DNA of 64,000 nt from Pseudoscleropodium purum (GCA_963969395.1 OZ017802.1:21049410-21113409), one strand, 5' to 3'. Shown: positions 11,433-26,600, numbered from the stretch's first letter. Program-made: numbers and translations. Notes: a model not told the origin generated them from the sequence alone.

Positions 11433-14035
11433 TCCCAAGCTTTGGGATCTAAAATACACGGTCATGGGTCCCATGGTAATAGGTCATATTTTCTAAATAT
11501 AATAAATTTTAATGGAAAAACATCAGTCTTTTATCTATTTAAACAAAAGAAATTTAGAAATTACATTATATTCTAAATTTCTAGGCTCTAGGCTCACACA
11601 ATCCTTGCTTACACATTCACATGCTAGCATTGTTGAATTTTTAGCTCTCCACCAATCAAATTTTGAGAATTCAATGGAACTTGGGAATTGAAATGTAGTG
11701 TGAAATGACCTTTAATGAGAAGAGTGAGGGGAGCTCTCCATCCAAGAAATTCTTGCCTTGCCCCCTAAAATCTAATTATGGAAATAATTTTGTAGGCTTG
11801 CCATTGACACTAAATGCTTTCCTTTTTGGGGACTTTAGAAGTTTCTTTCAACTCATGGGGCCAAAGTAATTGTGCAACCCTACAATATGTAAACACTCAT
11901 GATATTTAACAACTAAATGCCCAAGGAGATTCCTCCTCCAAAATCACCTCTAAATTGTCATTTCTAAAATGAAAGTATAATTTTTTTATAATAATTTTTT
12001 GAAAGAATCCAACCATAGATAACTTACAACTACCAAATAAGTATATACTCTAATTTTCAAAGACTGAAAATTCAAACTATGGATTTTGAGATTTTTTCAA
12101 TTGATTGAAGTTATGTTCCTCCCTCCTCTAAGGTAGAATGACTCTGTAAGATCACGACTTCACAGAAGAATTTTTTTCCATTTTAGACTAAAAATAATTA
12201 TGAATAGTTAAAAACATGCATATTAATTTTCATAAAGATTGGAGAAAATAGAAGATTATTTTCAAAGCCTTGCAATGAAGTCAAGAACATTGAAAAAACA
12301 AATATTTCACTTGATTGTACCCATTCACTATATGCTCCAATCAATCAGTCCTTGTCCACTTACATACATATAGAATTTTTTTTTATTGGGATGGCTTTTG
12401 ATGGGCTAGGTTTTTCTTCCAAAACAACCTATATTTTTTGTAGTATTTGACTTTAAAAATTCACCAAAAGTGGAGTCTTGTCCCAAATCAAAAGTTTATA
12501 CTAGTTGTACGTAGAAAGACAATTTGAAAAACTACATGAGGAAAATATGAAATTTCAGAAAAAATATTTAGGAATCCCTTGAAGTTTGACATTGATGACA
12601 AAAATGGTTGATTGGGCATTTAATCAAAACTCTTTGAAAGAACAATTTTTAGACTCAAAAGATTTTCAATATTGCAAAGTTATTTTATTAGCTCCATCTT
12701 TTTTTTTGACAATCCAACAATTTCCTACACAAATACTCAATTATAGCTTTGAAATTTGTTAAACACTTGTATATAATAAATTTTATTTATAAACATGGTT
12801 AAAATTAGAACTTTTAGGTATGAAGATACCATTCATGTTTTTTTACGGGTTTAGAAATGAACCAAGTTTGAACTATTTTTTCTTCTAATGTGGATTATAT
12901 TAGAAGATGTCCTCACATGACCAAATTGTGGTAAGATATGCTTACAATTCAAGCTAGCATAGCTTCCAATGAAACTTAGAGTGCAATTAATGACAAATTT
13001 TTCAATAGTATCTATAGACTTTAAAGATGCATAGGTAAAGTGGCTAGCTATGATGGGCCACCACATATAGAGTGTTCTTTATATTTATTGATTTTTGCTA
13101 TGCACATGTTGAAAGCGAATCAACATATAAATGTAAATCTTTTATTTATTCTTTATGAATCTTTTTGAAATCAAACACTCATAGTTCACAATAAAGATTG
13201 TAGGTTTTGTTTTATTTGAAGGTAGACAATTTTGAGCTTTAGGCACCTGAATTTATTAGAAGGTGGCATTTTGGACACCCAAAAATTTCAAAGAGTAGTA
13301 TTTTGACATCCAAAAATTCAAGAAAAGTGCCATTCTAAATTTTGAGGAAGGTATCAAATTTATATCCTAGTCTAGTTGATAACCTATCTAATAAAGGGAA
13401 GTTTAAGAGAACATACTTGAATTGGAGTGTTTGACACTCTTTACTTCTATTTTATCTTTTACAATTATAGTCAATCATCTTCTAATAGTTATCTAAATTT
13501 TAAAAAGTTCCAAATTGACAGAAAAGTTTTCCAATGTCATTTTCCAATTTTCAGTTTTTAAGATATTTTAAAGTGGGTCCATTTCATATTAAGATTTCTA
13601 CTTTCAAGCTTTTTGTAATTAGGAAACAAACACATTAGAAGACTTTCAATTGCATTGGAGGGCTGCGAGTTCCTTGAGGTTTTCAGACCCTGAGAATTCA
13701 CTACACGTGTTGCTTGATGTGGCACAACAATTGCTATGTCATTAAAAAAATTAAAATTTTTTTTTCAACTATTTTTTCATTTAGAATTTTTTCAAAAATA
13801 AATCTAATAGCGGACGTTCCTTAGCTGCTAAGGGAACAACATTGGGAACGGTCCTGAAACAGCCCTCCGAACCCCCCTCTAAATCTTCTAATGCTATGTT
13901 GATTCAACAATCTCTTAATGTTGATAATTTACTATTAAGAACATGTAATGGTATTTTCATTGTAGTTATTTTTTTTAAAAAGAAAATTTTAACCTATCAT
14001 AAAATAATAAAAATGCCAAATATAATAACACAATT
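11433..14035. other. AT-rich DNA, no supported gene
   Basis: Nothing coding was recognised. A small palindrome (GTTCCTTAGC, one base, GCTAAGGGAAC) lies at about 13816-13838 in a locally GC-richer patch (13,810-13,880). No repeat boundary could be fixed. Confidence 0.35.
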
Positions 14036-14200
14036 TTAATTCCTAAAGGACCAAGGCCTTTTTTTTAATTTTTTTTATCATAATCCTCATGATACTGCCA
14101 TTTTTTTTGTAGGATTTTGCACTAGATTAGTATGATAAGAATTTGTAGAAGAAATTTTAGAAACTTTGATATGTAGAAGGTAAAATATTTGCATTTGAAG
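14036..14200 (-). mobile_element. End fragment of the TTAA-flanked element family, copy D
   Basis: TTAA at 14036-14039 is followed by TTCCTAAAGGACCAAGGCC, the reverse complement of the right end of copies A and C. Family-like sequence (ACTGCCATTTT, TAGGATTTTGCAC) continues to about 14,200. No matching left end was found downstream, so this is a truncated copy. Confidence 0.55.
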
Positions 14201-15119
14201 TGAATAAATAACATTGAATCAAACAATTGTGTGCTTGAGGGGTGTGACATTGCACTTGGCTTATACATTACTAAAAACTAATACTTTGAAGAATAGAAAG
14301 GGTGGGGGGGGGGGGGGGGGCATCTTTTTTAGCAATAAAATCATGAAGTGTATGTATACAAGAATACAATGACTTTTTCTTTGAAGCAGGCCATCCATTG
14401 TAACTTTGAAACTATAAGGTGAACCTAAAAATCATATTTTGCAAACAAAATTATATTTCTATGCACGAATTACATTTTCAGAGAAGGTTGTACATCAATC
14501 ATTCTATAGAAGTCATGCAACATTAATTTTTGACAATTTTAGAAGAATTAAGTCTTATTCCATAATATCTATTGCTCTTCAATATTTTCTGTTACATTTT
14601 CAAGTCATTTTGCAAGTATTTTCCATACGTATCTTCCACCTACATCACAATATAATCAACTAAGTACAATTTTTATCAAATCTAAATAATTAATAGTCCA
14701 CATGAAGACGTCAACCCATGTGTGTTCAAAGATTTTCATTTGTTTGAATCCTTTAATGAATCCAATTGCCATTTTAATTACCAAACCATCCACTCAATTT
14801 CCAAGCCCTTTTTTATTAATCCTTTTGGACTACTTTGATTATTGAAGCTACCTTCTTGTGTTGTCATTGAGTTGTCACTTTGATCTCACATTGTTTTTTT
14901 GCTCTTGCTTTGTTATAGTAGGAATTATAGTCGAAAAGCTATAAAACGAGTGTTTAAACAAGAATTGGTCGAAGTCCCTATTAATATGGTAATTTGTCCC
15001 CCTAAAAGTTCAAAGTGCATAAACAACTCTAATTCTTTGCTCCTATAATCTAACTTAGTGTCTAAGAGGTTAATTAGGTGTCTGAGGAATGTTTAGAAAG
15101 TCCAAGAGATAATGTGAGC
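14201..15119. other. AT-rich DNA with a 17-base G run
   Basis: A run of 17 G lies at 14304-14320, preceded by GGGT. Otherwise only short unsupported frames, including 14439-14663. Confidence 0.4.
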
Positions 15120-17180
15120 TTTCAATTCATCACTTGGCACTCACCTTTTTTTTAACAATTTAAAGATAGATTTATTATACAAAAGTCCCCAAAACAATGT
15201 TGAATCAAATCAGGTATATTACATGCGGACATGCCAATATAGCATTTAGTATAAAATAGAGTGTTATACTATAATTTGTCCAAAATCAACTAAAAATCTA
15301 GAAAATCTAAATGTAAATAGACTAAAAACTTAGAAGTTGTAGAAATTATAAATATTGAGTGAAAGTAGTCAAAGAGAACTCTAGTAAGATCTCTAGATCA
15401 AGTTCTAAAGATAGGTTATAGTTTCTTAGTCAAATCCAAGAAATAGTAGAAACTCCAGTTGTTAGCCTACAAGTGATACTAACTCAAGACAAACTAGTGT
15501 AGGATATCTACAGCTAAAGTAAGGTGTTCTCAAATTGAAATTAAATTAGGAATCCAAGAGCAAAATCGTTTGCCAAGATTCATCTTCATGTAAAAGATTT
15601 CCTATTCATCAATAATGAATGGAAGTAGTGGGATTTGATTCTCATTCAACAATTGTGCAAAGTAAGAATATGAGCTTTTACATTTTTTGTAGAATTCCAT
15701 AAGACTAATGAAAAGGCCCATCAAAATTCCAAATTTTTTGACCAACAAAAGATCTTTTTAATGGTCAACTACCAAAATCTATAATGGAAAATTCTTAAAA
15801 ATTATCCAATTTGTAATAGAATATTACTAAATTTTTTTATAGATTTTTGTAACAAATAACATTCTCCAACAAATTTCACAACATTTTGATAGCCAAAGGT
15901 ATCCAAACTGGCAAGATTCCTCAAAACCACCAAAATTAAACATGATTTGCAAAATTGACTAGCAATTCAAGAGCATGAAAAATTAGAAGAAGGTCAAAGC
16001 ATGGTCTTTACTTGCTCCATTATACTTTCTAAAGAACTTAGGCTAGTTGCTTTCTTCAAAAAAGGTAAATTTTAAAAATAGGATTTATATCATTTTCTAG
16101 TTTTAAGTTAGCATTAGGTTTTGTGAGTGTCCATTTGTTATCTGAGACTTCCTATTTTATTTTTATTAGTATTTTGAATGTAAATTATTATACAAAAAGC
16201 CCTAAAAGAGTGAAAAGCCAAAATAGATATGTCACACACTATTATAGTATTTGGTCCTAAATAGCTTATTTTTTTGAAACCAAATCCAAATCCCACATGT
16301 AAATAGGGTAGAAACCTCAAAATTGTACATATTGTAGTTATTGAATAGAATTGCCCAAATTGTCTAAACCTGCCTTACATGTGACAAAACATGGCTAAAT
16401 TGATTTAAGGGAAACCTATGTGAAAATCCTAAGTCAATCTTGAAGAAAGGTTTCAGTTTCCCTATTTTATCAACAAAATAGTAGAAACCTCAACTATTAG
16501 CCTATAGGTGAAGAAAACTCAAGATGGACCAAAGGAGGGCATCTACAACAAAAATATGGTATTTCTAGGTGTAAATTATGCTAAAATTTCAACGCTGAAA
16601 TTGATTTACTAAGATTCCCTTCTTTGTGAAAGATTCCCTATTCACTAGAAGTTAAAGGAGATAATTGAATTTGATTCTCCTTCTTTGATTGTGCAAAGTA
16701 AGAATATAAGCTTTCACATCTTTTGTAAAATTCTTTTAGAGGTTCTACAAAAAAATTTGGAATTTTTTGGTAGTTAGAAGATATTCTTCCACATGGTCAA
16801 TAACCAAATTTCACAATGGAAAATTCATAAAAATCACACAAACTACAATAAAATCTCACTAAAAGAATAAATTAGATTTTTGTATGCTAATATCACGCTC
16901 TAAAAAATTTCAAGACATTTCAAGAGCCAAAGGATCCAAAATTGGTAGGATTCTTCTAAGACTAACAAATTTGAAGGTTAAGTGGAGTTGACTAGCAAAT
17001 CAGGAGTGTATAAAGTTGGAATGGGGCCCAGATTGGGTCTTTTTTTATTCCCTTGTACATACTTAAGGACCGAAGCTAGTTACTTTCCACAGAAAAGTCA
17101 ACCTCTAAAAATTAGATTTTCAAACCTTTTGAATTTTAATCTAATGCTAACTTTCAATGAGATTTGGGCGTACAAAAAGA
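15120..17180 (+). repeat. Two direct copies of a ~1-kb degenerate repeat
   Basis: 15,120-16,130 and 16,131-17,180 follow the same order of phrases: a CATCACTTGG- or TATCTGAGAC-type start, an AAAAGCCC...AAAG tract, a GTCACACACTATTATAGTATTTGG-type line, GTAGAAACTCCAGTTGTTAGCCTACA-type sequence, and a TGAAAGATTCCCTATTCA-type line. A third copy lies at 23,700-24,760 and an inverted one at 28,280-29,510. No frame is shared, so these are non-coding repeat parts or dead transposon segments. Confidence 0.5.
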
Positions 17181-20090
17181 AGTAGAGGATCTTATGGAAT
17201 AAAATTGGCTTTTTGAAGCCAATAGATCAATCCATTTGTGATTTGGATTCTTTCTGCAAATGTTAGAGTTTAGGACCAAAACTTGTAGATTAGATTGAAA
17301 ATTTTAGTGATAAGATTACTATGTAGGAAAGGGAGGGGGTGAATACCCTTGAAAACATATATAAGAGCATTCATTTTCCTCTCAATTTATCCCTTTAAGC
17401 CATTTTTTGGCTTTGCTACACTATTGGGTCCATTTATTTGGATTTTGGCCATATGAGGCAAAGTTGCCAATTTCATGTGTTTTGAGAGCATTTCAAGCTC
17501 CATTGTTGTTGTTTTCTAAGATTTCTTTGAAGAACATTGGGGTTCCTTCAACATTTGATCTTGTATATACTTGTTGAAGTTATTGTCACTAACTTGTTAA
17601 AGTTTTCAGTTGAGTTCTGTGTCGTACTAATCCTAGAAATACATATCATTGTACCTTGGCAATGCCCCTTTGGGGAGCTTCTAGTTTATATTTGTAAGCT
17701 TCTAAACTTTTAAATGGAAAATTCCTTTGTTGAGAAATCCTCTAGAGTTTGAGGTTGTTGTAGTAACTTGTTCATATCCTTGTCTTGCACTAACAATTGG
17801 TTGTACCTACTTGTTGTTGTTGGCATAACCAAATATGTGAAGTTCAAGTCCTTGATTTGATTTGGTTGAAGTTTGATAGAATTTAGAGTATTTACAAAGT
17901 ATCAACAAAGCTTTGACTCTACAAAAAATGCATGAGGCTTGGTATTTAATTATGTACTAAATCATCAAATTCAATTTCCCAACCCTTGCTTAAAACCACC
18001 ATCTTTAGTTTCCAAAAGGGTAGACTATGTAGGATTAATTGTCTATGACCCACAAAAATAGTCTTCTTCCTTCAAATTTTCAATTGTCTTGCTAGACATC
18101 AAAGATTCAATAGCCCCCCAAGCCAATAAGAGAAGGTCAAGCTAGCTAGTACTAGCTAGCCAACCATTGGATTGAGGGAGTTAAGATTTGAAGAGCCGAG
18201 GTTTCAACGAGCTAGGGACTTGGGAAAATCAAGGATTTGGAGGAACTAGGGAAAATTGTGGAGTTGAAAAATTGGATTCTAAATCAAATTTTCACATCTA
18301 AGAGAGTAGAAGTAGGGGATAGAGTACAATAGGGGGGATAGTAGAAGAAAGAAAATACAATAGAATAGGGGAAGAGAAATCATAATACAAAGAGGTTCCT
18401 ACAAAAATCCAAACTTCACTCTCATTTATGTGAATTGCTTCAAATTCAAGGGATTCAAGTGCAAGTGAGGGTTAGGAGAGAAGGGAAGGTGTCTTTGAAG
18501 TTGAATTTATGCATCAAGTAAGATTAGGCAAAAATCTGAAAGGAGTCATTTGGACCATAAGAAGAGAGATTACACAAATAGTTGACTAAGATAAGGTTAG
18601 GAAAAGTTCAAAGTCAATCATTGTCTTGGAAATTGCATCCAATATTCTATTTTCATTAAAAACCAATAATGAGGATAAACAAATGGAGGGAGAATAGTGT
18701 TGGAAGAAAAAGAAGGAATAGGAAGGGAAAGAAAAGAAGAAGCTCAAAACTTCCCAAACTTGTATTAAAACCATATTTTCAAGCAATGAGCAAAAATTTC
18801 AAGAAGGAATCAAATATGGAAAAAGACAAGGAGTTCAAAGATGTTCTTGACCATCTTCTAAATGAGGCATATTCCAACGTGACACCTTAATTACTCTAAT
18901 TTCTATTCAATTTCTAAGATTAGTCATTTTTACACTTAGCCGAATTACAAGTGCAAGTCAGAGTGTCAAGATTAGGTTTTCTCCAGCTTTCAGATAGAAA
19001 ATCTTGTAAAGCTTGTTTAAAGGTTTTCAAAAATGTATAACACTTAGAAATCGGAGTCAAATTGAAAAAGATATCAATGGATGAAGTTTAGGAATTGTAG
19101 TGGATGAAAATTGTTCAATTTCATGCCAAAAGAACAAGAATGGAAAATTAGATAGTGTTAAAATTTTAGAAGTCAAGAAAATAATTGAAAGTTAATTTCG
19201 AATTGCAAATTGGTAAAAAACTACAAATCAAGTTTGAAGTACCGATTAGTGGTCAAACTTCATTCACTCATAACTTTCACTAGGAAAGTCCAAATCTAGA
19301 TTTCTTTTTTAGCAATTTACATAGGTAAAACTAGAATCTACAAGGAACAAATTTCAAAGTTTACAACAATAAATTGATAAAAGAAATTCTGAACCTTAGG
19401 AACGAAGTAGGAAGTAGATTAAAACCTTTTAAAGACAACCTAGTAGAAACTTAGAAATAGAGTTAGATAAAGTGAACTAAGAAGAGTCCAAAACTACTTT
19501 GATTCAAAATAAGACTCAAAACTCCAATAGTTATAGAAGAATGAAGTTTGGGTCAAGAAACAAATGAAGTTAGTGGAGAAGTGTCCATCCAAGTCCAAAT
19601 TTGGAATATGACTAGAAGTTAGTAACTTAAAGCTAGGGTTTAAAATTCACAATCAATTGAAATAGGAAAGATGTTGAAAAGGGTGGATGAAGTTTAGATA
19701 GTCTCTTGAAGGCTCCAACTTCATCTGGTCCTAACTTCTTGTAGGAATTTTCAAATCTTGCAAGTCTTATGTTTTTAGAAATGACATGATTTCAAATACA
19801 ACTTAGATAGGTTAAATTTAGATTATAGATACTTTTGTTAGGAAACTACAAGAGCTTAAAAACTTTGGTTTGTTATAATTAATCTTTGCAATTAGGGTAG
19901 TTTTGGTGATTTCTTTGTGGATTTATAGAACTTTAGCTTTTAGGAACTTAGAAAAGATTTATTGCTTGGAAGACAAAATGGAGTGACATTAAGCACCCAT
20001 TAGAACTAAAACTTGAAATACAAGAACTTGGTTGTGCTTGTGAATTTACCAAGAATTAGTATATAAACGCTCACAAGTTTCAATGATTTT
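17181..20090 (+). repeat. Degenerate multi-kb repeat unit 1
   Basis: Starts with a TTTGTGATTTGGATTCTTTC-type line, then an ATATAAGAGCATTCATTTTCCTC line, a GCCATTTTTTGGCTTTG...GGGTCCATTTA line, and later GGATGAAGTTTA with CAAACTTCATTCACTCATAA, ending near 20,080 with TTAGGAACTTAGAAAAGATT. The same order is seen in units 2 (20,091-23,600) and 3 (24,760-27,620). The 73-codon basic frame at 18669-18890 lies in this unit and is not kept in the others. Superfamily unknown; no polymerase or transposase coding was seen. Confidence 0.5.
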
Positions 20091-23000
20091 TTCAAGAAGG
20101 AAAATGGGATGGAGGATTTCCAAAACTAGAAGTGATCTTCCGAAGCCAATGCCGCAATCTTTTTGTGATTTGAAGTCTTTTTTCAAAAGTTAGAATTTTG
20201 GATCAACATAGAAAGTAGAAATCAAAGGATTAGGATAAAAATTCTAATTGATAAGTTTAGTAGTAGGAAAATGAAGGGATGTAAGTGCCTTTGGAAATGT
20301 ATATAAAGGCACTTATTCTCCTCTCAAGATTCCCTTTTTTGTTTATGTTTTGACTTTGTTGTATTCATTTAGTTGTATTTTGACCATTTTTGAGCCAAAT
20401 CACCAAACAATCATATTTTGAAGCCTTTGTGCTTTAAATGTGTGTTTTTCAAGCTTCCTTTTAAGGACATTGGAATACCTTCAAATTTTTTCTTGTAAAT
20501 AGTTTTTTGTACTTGTTTCACTATCTATTTTTTTTAATTAATTGATACAATTTGTACTAATCCTAAAGAGACCTACTTCTATACCTTGGCTATGCTACTT
20601 AGGGAGGTCTCTATTGCTATTTGAGTAGAATGTTGTACTAATATGGTTGTACTAACATCTTGTACAAATGTATGTTGAACTACATGTGTGTATATAAATT
20701 TTTTTGTGCTAATTGGGGTGCACGAACGTGTTTAGTAGCATATTAGTTATACACTCACTTGTTCTAGTTTCCATCCTTCCCCTAGAGAGCAAAATTTTGG
20801 TTTTAAGTTCTAAAAATTTTTGGTTAGATTTGCAAAAAATACTTAGATGGTAAAGCTTTGACCTTTTAAAGTTTAAAAACTATTAGATAGAGTTGTAGGA
20901 ATTTCCTAGACAATGAAGCTTTGACTTTTTAAATTTTAGAATTATTGGTTAGATTTACAAAATTCTTTAGAACAATGGAGCTTTAAATCGCCATGTTTTG
21001 GAAAACTTCCAAAAATTAAACAAGTGTACCCAAATTGTTCTCCAAAGTTTTGTTTACCAAATATAATTTTGAAACACTCAAGTTTAGTTTCTAAAATTAT
21101 AGTGACCAAAAACCTCCAAGTAATTTGCGATTCTCATGTCAAAAATTAGTGTATAGTATTACCAATTTATCATTTCCATAGTACAAAGAATTATGTCCCT
21201 CCAAAGTTAATTCCTAGTGTTTGAAAAAATTCCAAGAAAAGGCCAAAAAATTGGCCAAATCAGTCAAAGCTACAAAATTATCAAAAACTTGAAATACTTG
21301 AGAGGGGTTTGGCCTAACTCAGCACTGCCACGTCAACGAGCCCAATTAGCCAAAAATTAGATCTAACCAATTGAATGTTGCTATAAGTCCTAAGGCCCAG
21401 TCAATAAAAAAAAGAATTTGGCCAAGTGATAGCCACTACATCAACATGAGGGTCTTACCAACCAGTAGTTGCCATGTGGTTCGACCAAATTGGTTTCTAT
21501 ATATTTGTATACAAATATTGCTATTGATACTAGTCTAGCTCTTCTCTATTGTCACTATTAGTTTAGTTCTTTCTTGACTACCATATAAGTCTAGTTCTTC
21601 CCTAGCTGCGGATTGGTCTTATTTTCTCTTAATTGATTACTAATTTTTGGTTTTCTATCTAGCTCTAAATTGAAACAAAATTGACACACCAAAAAATTAT
21701 GTACTAGAATTATAGATGGAGCCAAGGGAGGAGTAGAAGTAGAGTAGGAAGGAAAAATAGAGGGAGAAGAAAAATAATCAAAGCATTGTCAAAAAGTTGT
21801 CAAAAACATTGCCAAAAACTTCTAAGGGTATAAAAACTAGACATCAACTACTAGAGTCAGAACTAAATGGTAAAAATATAGGAGAATCATGATGCAAACC
21901 AAATAGGAAGGTGGCAAATTCAAAAAACATTTCTCAAAACTAGTAGAATGAGAGTTGGGGGTGTGTAGAATGATAAATATCGGTAGGTGAATGATTCAAC
22001 AATTTGCAATCAAGATAGGATTAGGAAGAAATCCAAGAGAATTTACATGAGCCATTAGGAAATAGATTAGTGCATTATTGACTTGAAGGGGAGAACTATG
22101 AGGTTGCCTTGAAAATTATTTTCTTAAAATTTGTGATAAATATTCCAATTCCAAGTCAATTATTAGAATACCAATAATTGAATAGAGTAATTTTGAATGA
22201 AAAGGAGTAAAGAAAAAAAAGGAATGAAGAGTGGAAAGAAGGAAATTTAGAATTAAATAGAAAGTAGTTTGAAGTTCTATTTCACTACTTGTACAAAGAA
22301 TCCAACATTATCAAGCGGTAAGCACAAATCCAAAGGGGAAAAATGGAAAAAAGAAGAGTTTGAAGGCACCTTCAACCACCTAATTGATGAAGTACAATTC
22401 CAATTAAGTTACTAAATCCTTCCTCTTTCATTTGATTATCTTAATTAGTAACTTTAAACCTTTATCAAATTACAAGCTAGATACATACCATTAAAGTTAT
22501 ATTTCAATTAAATTTTGGCTTTTGAACCTTATATTAGAGGTCTAAAGGTTTCCAAAAACATAAGATACTTAGAAAATAGAGCTAAAATATGAAAGAAATA
22601 GGCAGATGAAGTTTAAAAGTTAGATTGGATGAAAACTAGTTCATTTCATCCGAAAGAAAAAGAATGGAATCTTAGGAAGTAATAAAAATTCAAAGGTTAA
22701 AAATAAAATTAGAAGTTAATTTTAAATTGTAGATTGGTTGTAATTAGTGGGTGAAGTTTGAAGTACTAATTAGTGGTCAAACTTCATCCTTTCATAACTT
22801 TCTCTAGAAGGATTCTGATTTTAAGTGACATATCAATTTAGATATTTTTTATATAGTAATTTAAGGAACAAGTCTTAAAAGTCCAAAAATAATAAATTCA
22901 TAGAAATAATTCAACGTCCTTGACATGAACTAGATGATAAGTTAGAATCTTTTGGAAACAACTATGTAAGAAATTAAATGTAAAACCTTGTAGAAGAAGT

Positions 23001-23600
23001 TTACAGAAATTTGAAACTAAATCAACTTTAAAAAATACCTAAAAACATAGAAGATGCAAAAGTTGAAGTTGAGAATGGGAAATGGATGAAATTAAGTATA
23101 GTCTATCCATCCAAGATTAGACTTAGGATTTGGACAATAGGTTTTAATTTAAACACTTAGCAAATATTCCAAGTCAACTTAAAATAGGAAACATTAGAAC
23201 AATATGGATGAAGTTTAAGGTGCCTTACAAAGGCCAAACTTCATCCAATCATAATTTTTGCTAGAAGTGTCTTATTTTTATGAATTTTATGTTTTTGGAA
23301 ATAGTATATGATGTTCTTTGACTTTAATATGCTAACTTGTGGTTGTAATTTTTTTCTCCAAAAAACATAGCGGCCTTAGTTAGTTTGGCCATTTGGGCCA
23401 ATAATAGCAAATAGGTTAGGATTTATTGAATTTTTTGCAAGTTTATGGCATTTAGGCACTTAGAAAAGATCAATTACTTGGTAGGCACAATAGACAATGC
23501 CTAGGCATTCAATTAGCATAAAATTTACACAAAGCTAGAATTTGGTTGTGTTCGTCAAAATGCCAAGGGTGAGCATTGAAACACTCACACTAAAGTATGG
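20091..23600 (+). repeat. Degenerate multi-kb repeat unit 2
   Basis: Matches unit 1 in order: TTTGTGATTTGAAGTC near 20,160, GGCACTTATTCTCCTCTCAA near 20,310, CAAACTTCATCCTTTCATAA near 22,780, and TTAGGCACTTAGAAAAGATC near 23,453. Divergence between units is high, so the amplification is old. Confidence 0.5.
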
Positions 23601-23699
23601 AGGGGGATAACTTTAGAGTTACTACAAATTTCAATAACAACTCAAAAATGACAACAAGTTAGTGAAAAACAAACACAATTAAATACATACAAGAACAAG

Positions 23700-26600
23700 C
23701 TTAGAAGAAAATTTGAACTCCCAATTCATCACTTGGGACTCATTATTTTCTAATTTTTTATTTTTACATAATTAAGTATAGTTTCATTTTCAAAAAGCCT
23801 CCAAAAGAGTGTAAAACCAAAATAGGTATGCCACATGCCAATATAGTATTTGATCCTAAATAGATTATTTTTCTAAAGTAAATCCAAATTCCACACATAA
23901 ATAGGGTAGAAACTTGAAATTTGTACAAATTGTAGATATTTAATAAAAACTGCCCAAATTGTCTAAACATGCCTTGCATGTAACAAATGATAGCTAAATT
24001 GGTCCAAGGAAACCTATGTGCAAATCCTAAGTTGATTGTTAAAGAAGTTTCAATTTTCCATTTCATTTTGCAAAATAGTGGAAACTCCAATTATTAGCCT
24101 ACATGTGAAAAAAACTCAAGATGAACCAAAAGAAGGCATCAACAACAGAAGTATGACATTTTGAGGTGAAAATCATGCTAGGATTCGTATGGAAAAATCA
24201 AGTTGTGAAGATTCTCTTCTATATGAAAGATTTTTTGTCCAACAAATATTAAAGAAAATAGCATAATTTGATTCTACTTCTTCATGTATAAAGTAAGAAT
24301 ATAAGCTTGCACATCTTTTTTGAAATTTTATGAGAGGTTCTACAAAAATTTCCAAATTTTTTTATAGTCAAAAGATCCTCTCCTAGACAATCAACCTCTA
24401 AAATTTATAATAGGAAATTTGAAGAAATTATCCAAGGTGGAGAAAATTCATACTAAAAATCAAACAAAATGTTTTTATGCTAATAACACACTTCAACAAG
24501 TTTCATGACATTTTGATAGCCAAAATACCCACAAACTGAAACATTATGACAAAGTTGATTAGTGTTTTGGGAGCATATGAAATTGGAATGGGGCCCAAGT
24601 TAGGTCTTTTTTATTCCCTCATGCTTATTGAAAAGCCTAGACTAGTTGTTGTTTTTAATAGAAAATTGAATCTCCAAAAGTTGGATTTTAAATCCCTTTG
24701 GTTTTAAGTTGGTATTAGGTTTTGATGAGTTTTTTGTGATAGATAAAGGATTAGAGAATTTTGAGATTGAAAATGGCATTTTGAAACCAATCATTCAATT
24801 CATTTGTGATTTGGAATCTTTCTCCAAAAGTTAAAATTTTGGATCATCGTACAAAGTAAAAAAAATGAAGATTAGAATGAAAATTCTAATTGATAATTTT
24901 ACCACGTAGAAAATAAGAGGAGGTGAGCACCCTTGAAACATAGAGAAGGGCACTCATTCTCCTTTCAAAACACCCCTTATAACCAATTTTTGGCATGTTG
25001 ACACATTTGGGTCCATTTAGTTTGATTTTGGCCGTTTTTTAGCTAAATTTGCCAAGCATGTGTGTTTTTGAAGATTTCAAGCTCCAAATTATTGGTGTTT
25101 TGAAAAGCTTTGAAGGACTTGGAAAAGTTGGGATCCTTTCAAATCTTATTACTTTATCTTATGAATGTTGGAATTGTTGTACTAATCCTAAAATACCCCC
25201 TCCCCCCACCTTACATTGGCAATGCCGCTTTGGGGGCCTTTTGTGTGAGTTTAAAAAAAGTTTTAGTGTACTAATCAACTCTTGCATTAACTTGTGTAAG
25301 TTTTAATTTCATACTAACACATAGTCGTACTAACCAAATTTTACTAACACATGTTGTAAACCGTCCAACTCATGATACTAATCTCTCCAAATCTTGTGAA
25401 ATCTTTTCATGATTTCTAACTAGATGGTGAAGCTTTGAACTTAAGAGTTTTGGAAATTATAATATGTTTTGAAATTTCCAATTAGATGGCAAAGCTTTGA
25501 ATTTGGGAGTCTTGGAACAATTATCTTATCTTAGCCAATACTTTGTTGCAATTATTGATAATTAAGCCCCAAGCTTAGTTTTTAAATATCCAAATATTGT
25601 CAACTTAAGAAGTGTTTACAAATTTAGACAAGCAAGTCACAAATTAGTGTGCAAAAGCCAAAGCTAGCTTTAAAATAATGCCACACAAGTGAGGTTTAGG
25701 TTTATAATTTAGCATTTTGGATTTTTTCTTGCCCAAACTCCTTCTCCCAAGGCCTCCAAAAGGGGCTTTGCAGCATGAGCTTCCACCAAGGCTTCACAAC
25801 CAAGGGCCTTCTACATAGGGACTCCTACACCAAAGACCTCTCCCATAGGTCTCCACAATTAGGGGCTCCCGGACCATCAAAATTTTGGACAAAAATTATT
25901 TGGTGAAGGCCATTTAGGAGGAGATTAGAGAGAAATAGGAATTAGAATCCAAATTAATTTCAAAGGAGAAGGGGGATTAGGGGGAGAAGATTCTAAAATA
26001 AAAAAAAATTGTCAAATAGCTCAAACTAATACCAAATCTCATTTGCACCATAACTTAAAAGCTCTTAACAATTAGAAGCCAAGAAGAAGAAGGAAGAGTA
26101 GTTTGAGAAATGTGATAGTTTAACTAGGGAGAAAATTAGGAAGGATATCCATGAAAATTTGATTAGCCATTAGGAGTGAGGATATTAAATAGTTGATTGG
26201 GGAATAGATGCCCTAATTGTCAACTACCCTCTAGAAGACAGTGGCAAAAAATTCTATTGTACTTAAATGTCAAATAGTAGAAAATTCAAGATAGCATAAA
26301 ATAATCTTAGAAAGAAAAAAGTGGGCAGAAAGAGAAGCTTAGATATAAATAGCTCTAATTAGAAGGTGAACTTTTAAGTAATTATAACAAACAATTTATA
26401 CTTTGACACATAGTAGTGAGGAAAATGTCAAAATTTGAAGAAATACAACTGCCTAAGTGGAAGACTTCAAGGACGTTAAGATGAAGTATACTCTAAGGTA
26501 TGTTACTAAACCTTTATTTTCACTTGAAATTGTTTTAATTAATAAATTAGAATTAGAATTGAGGTTTAGGATCAACTAAGACTATTAGGACAAAGCATCA

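Noticed and set aside
11039..11496. Arg-rich frames over the 330-bp hAT element
   Set aside because: Produced by its CGGACG-rich composition; they cross the element borders.
18669..18890. Lys/Arg-rich 73-codon frame
   Set aside because: Lies in a degenerate repeat unit; sister units do not keep the frame.
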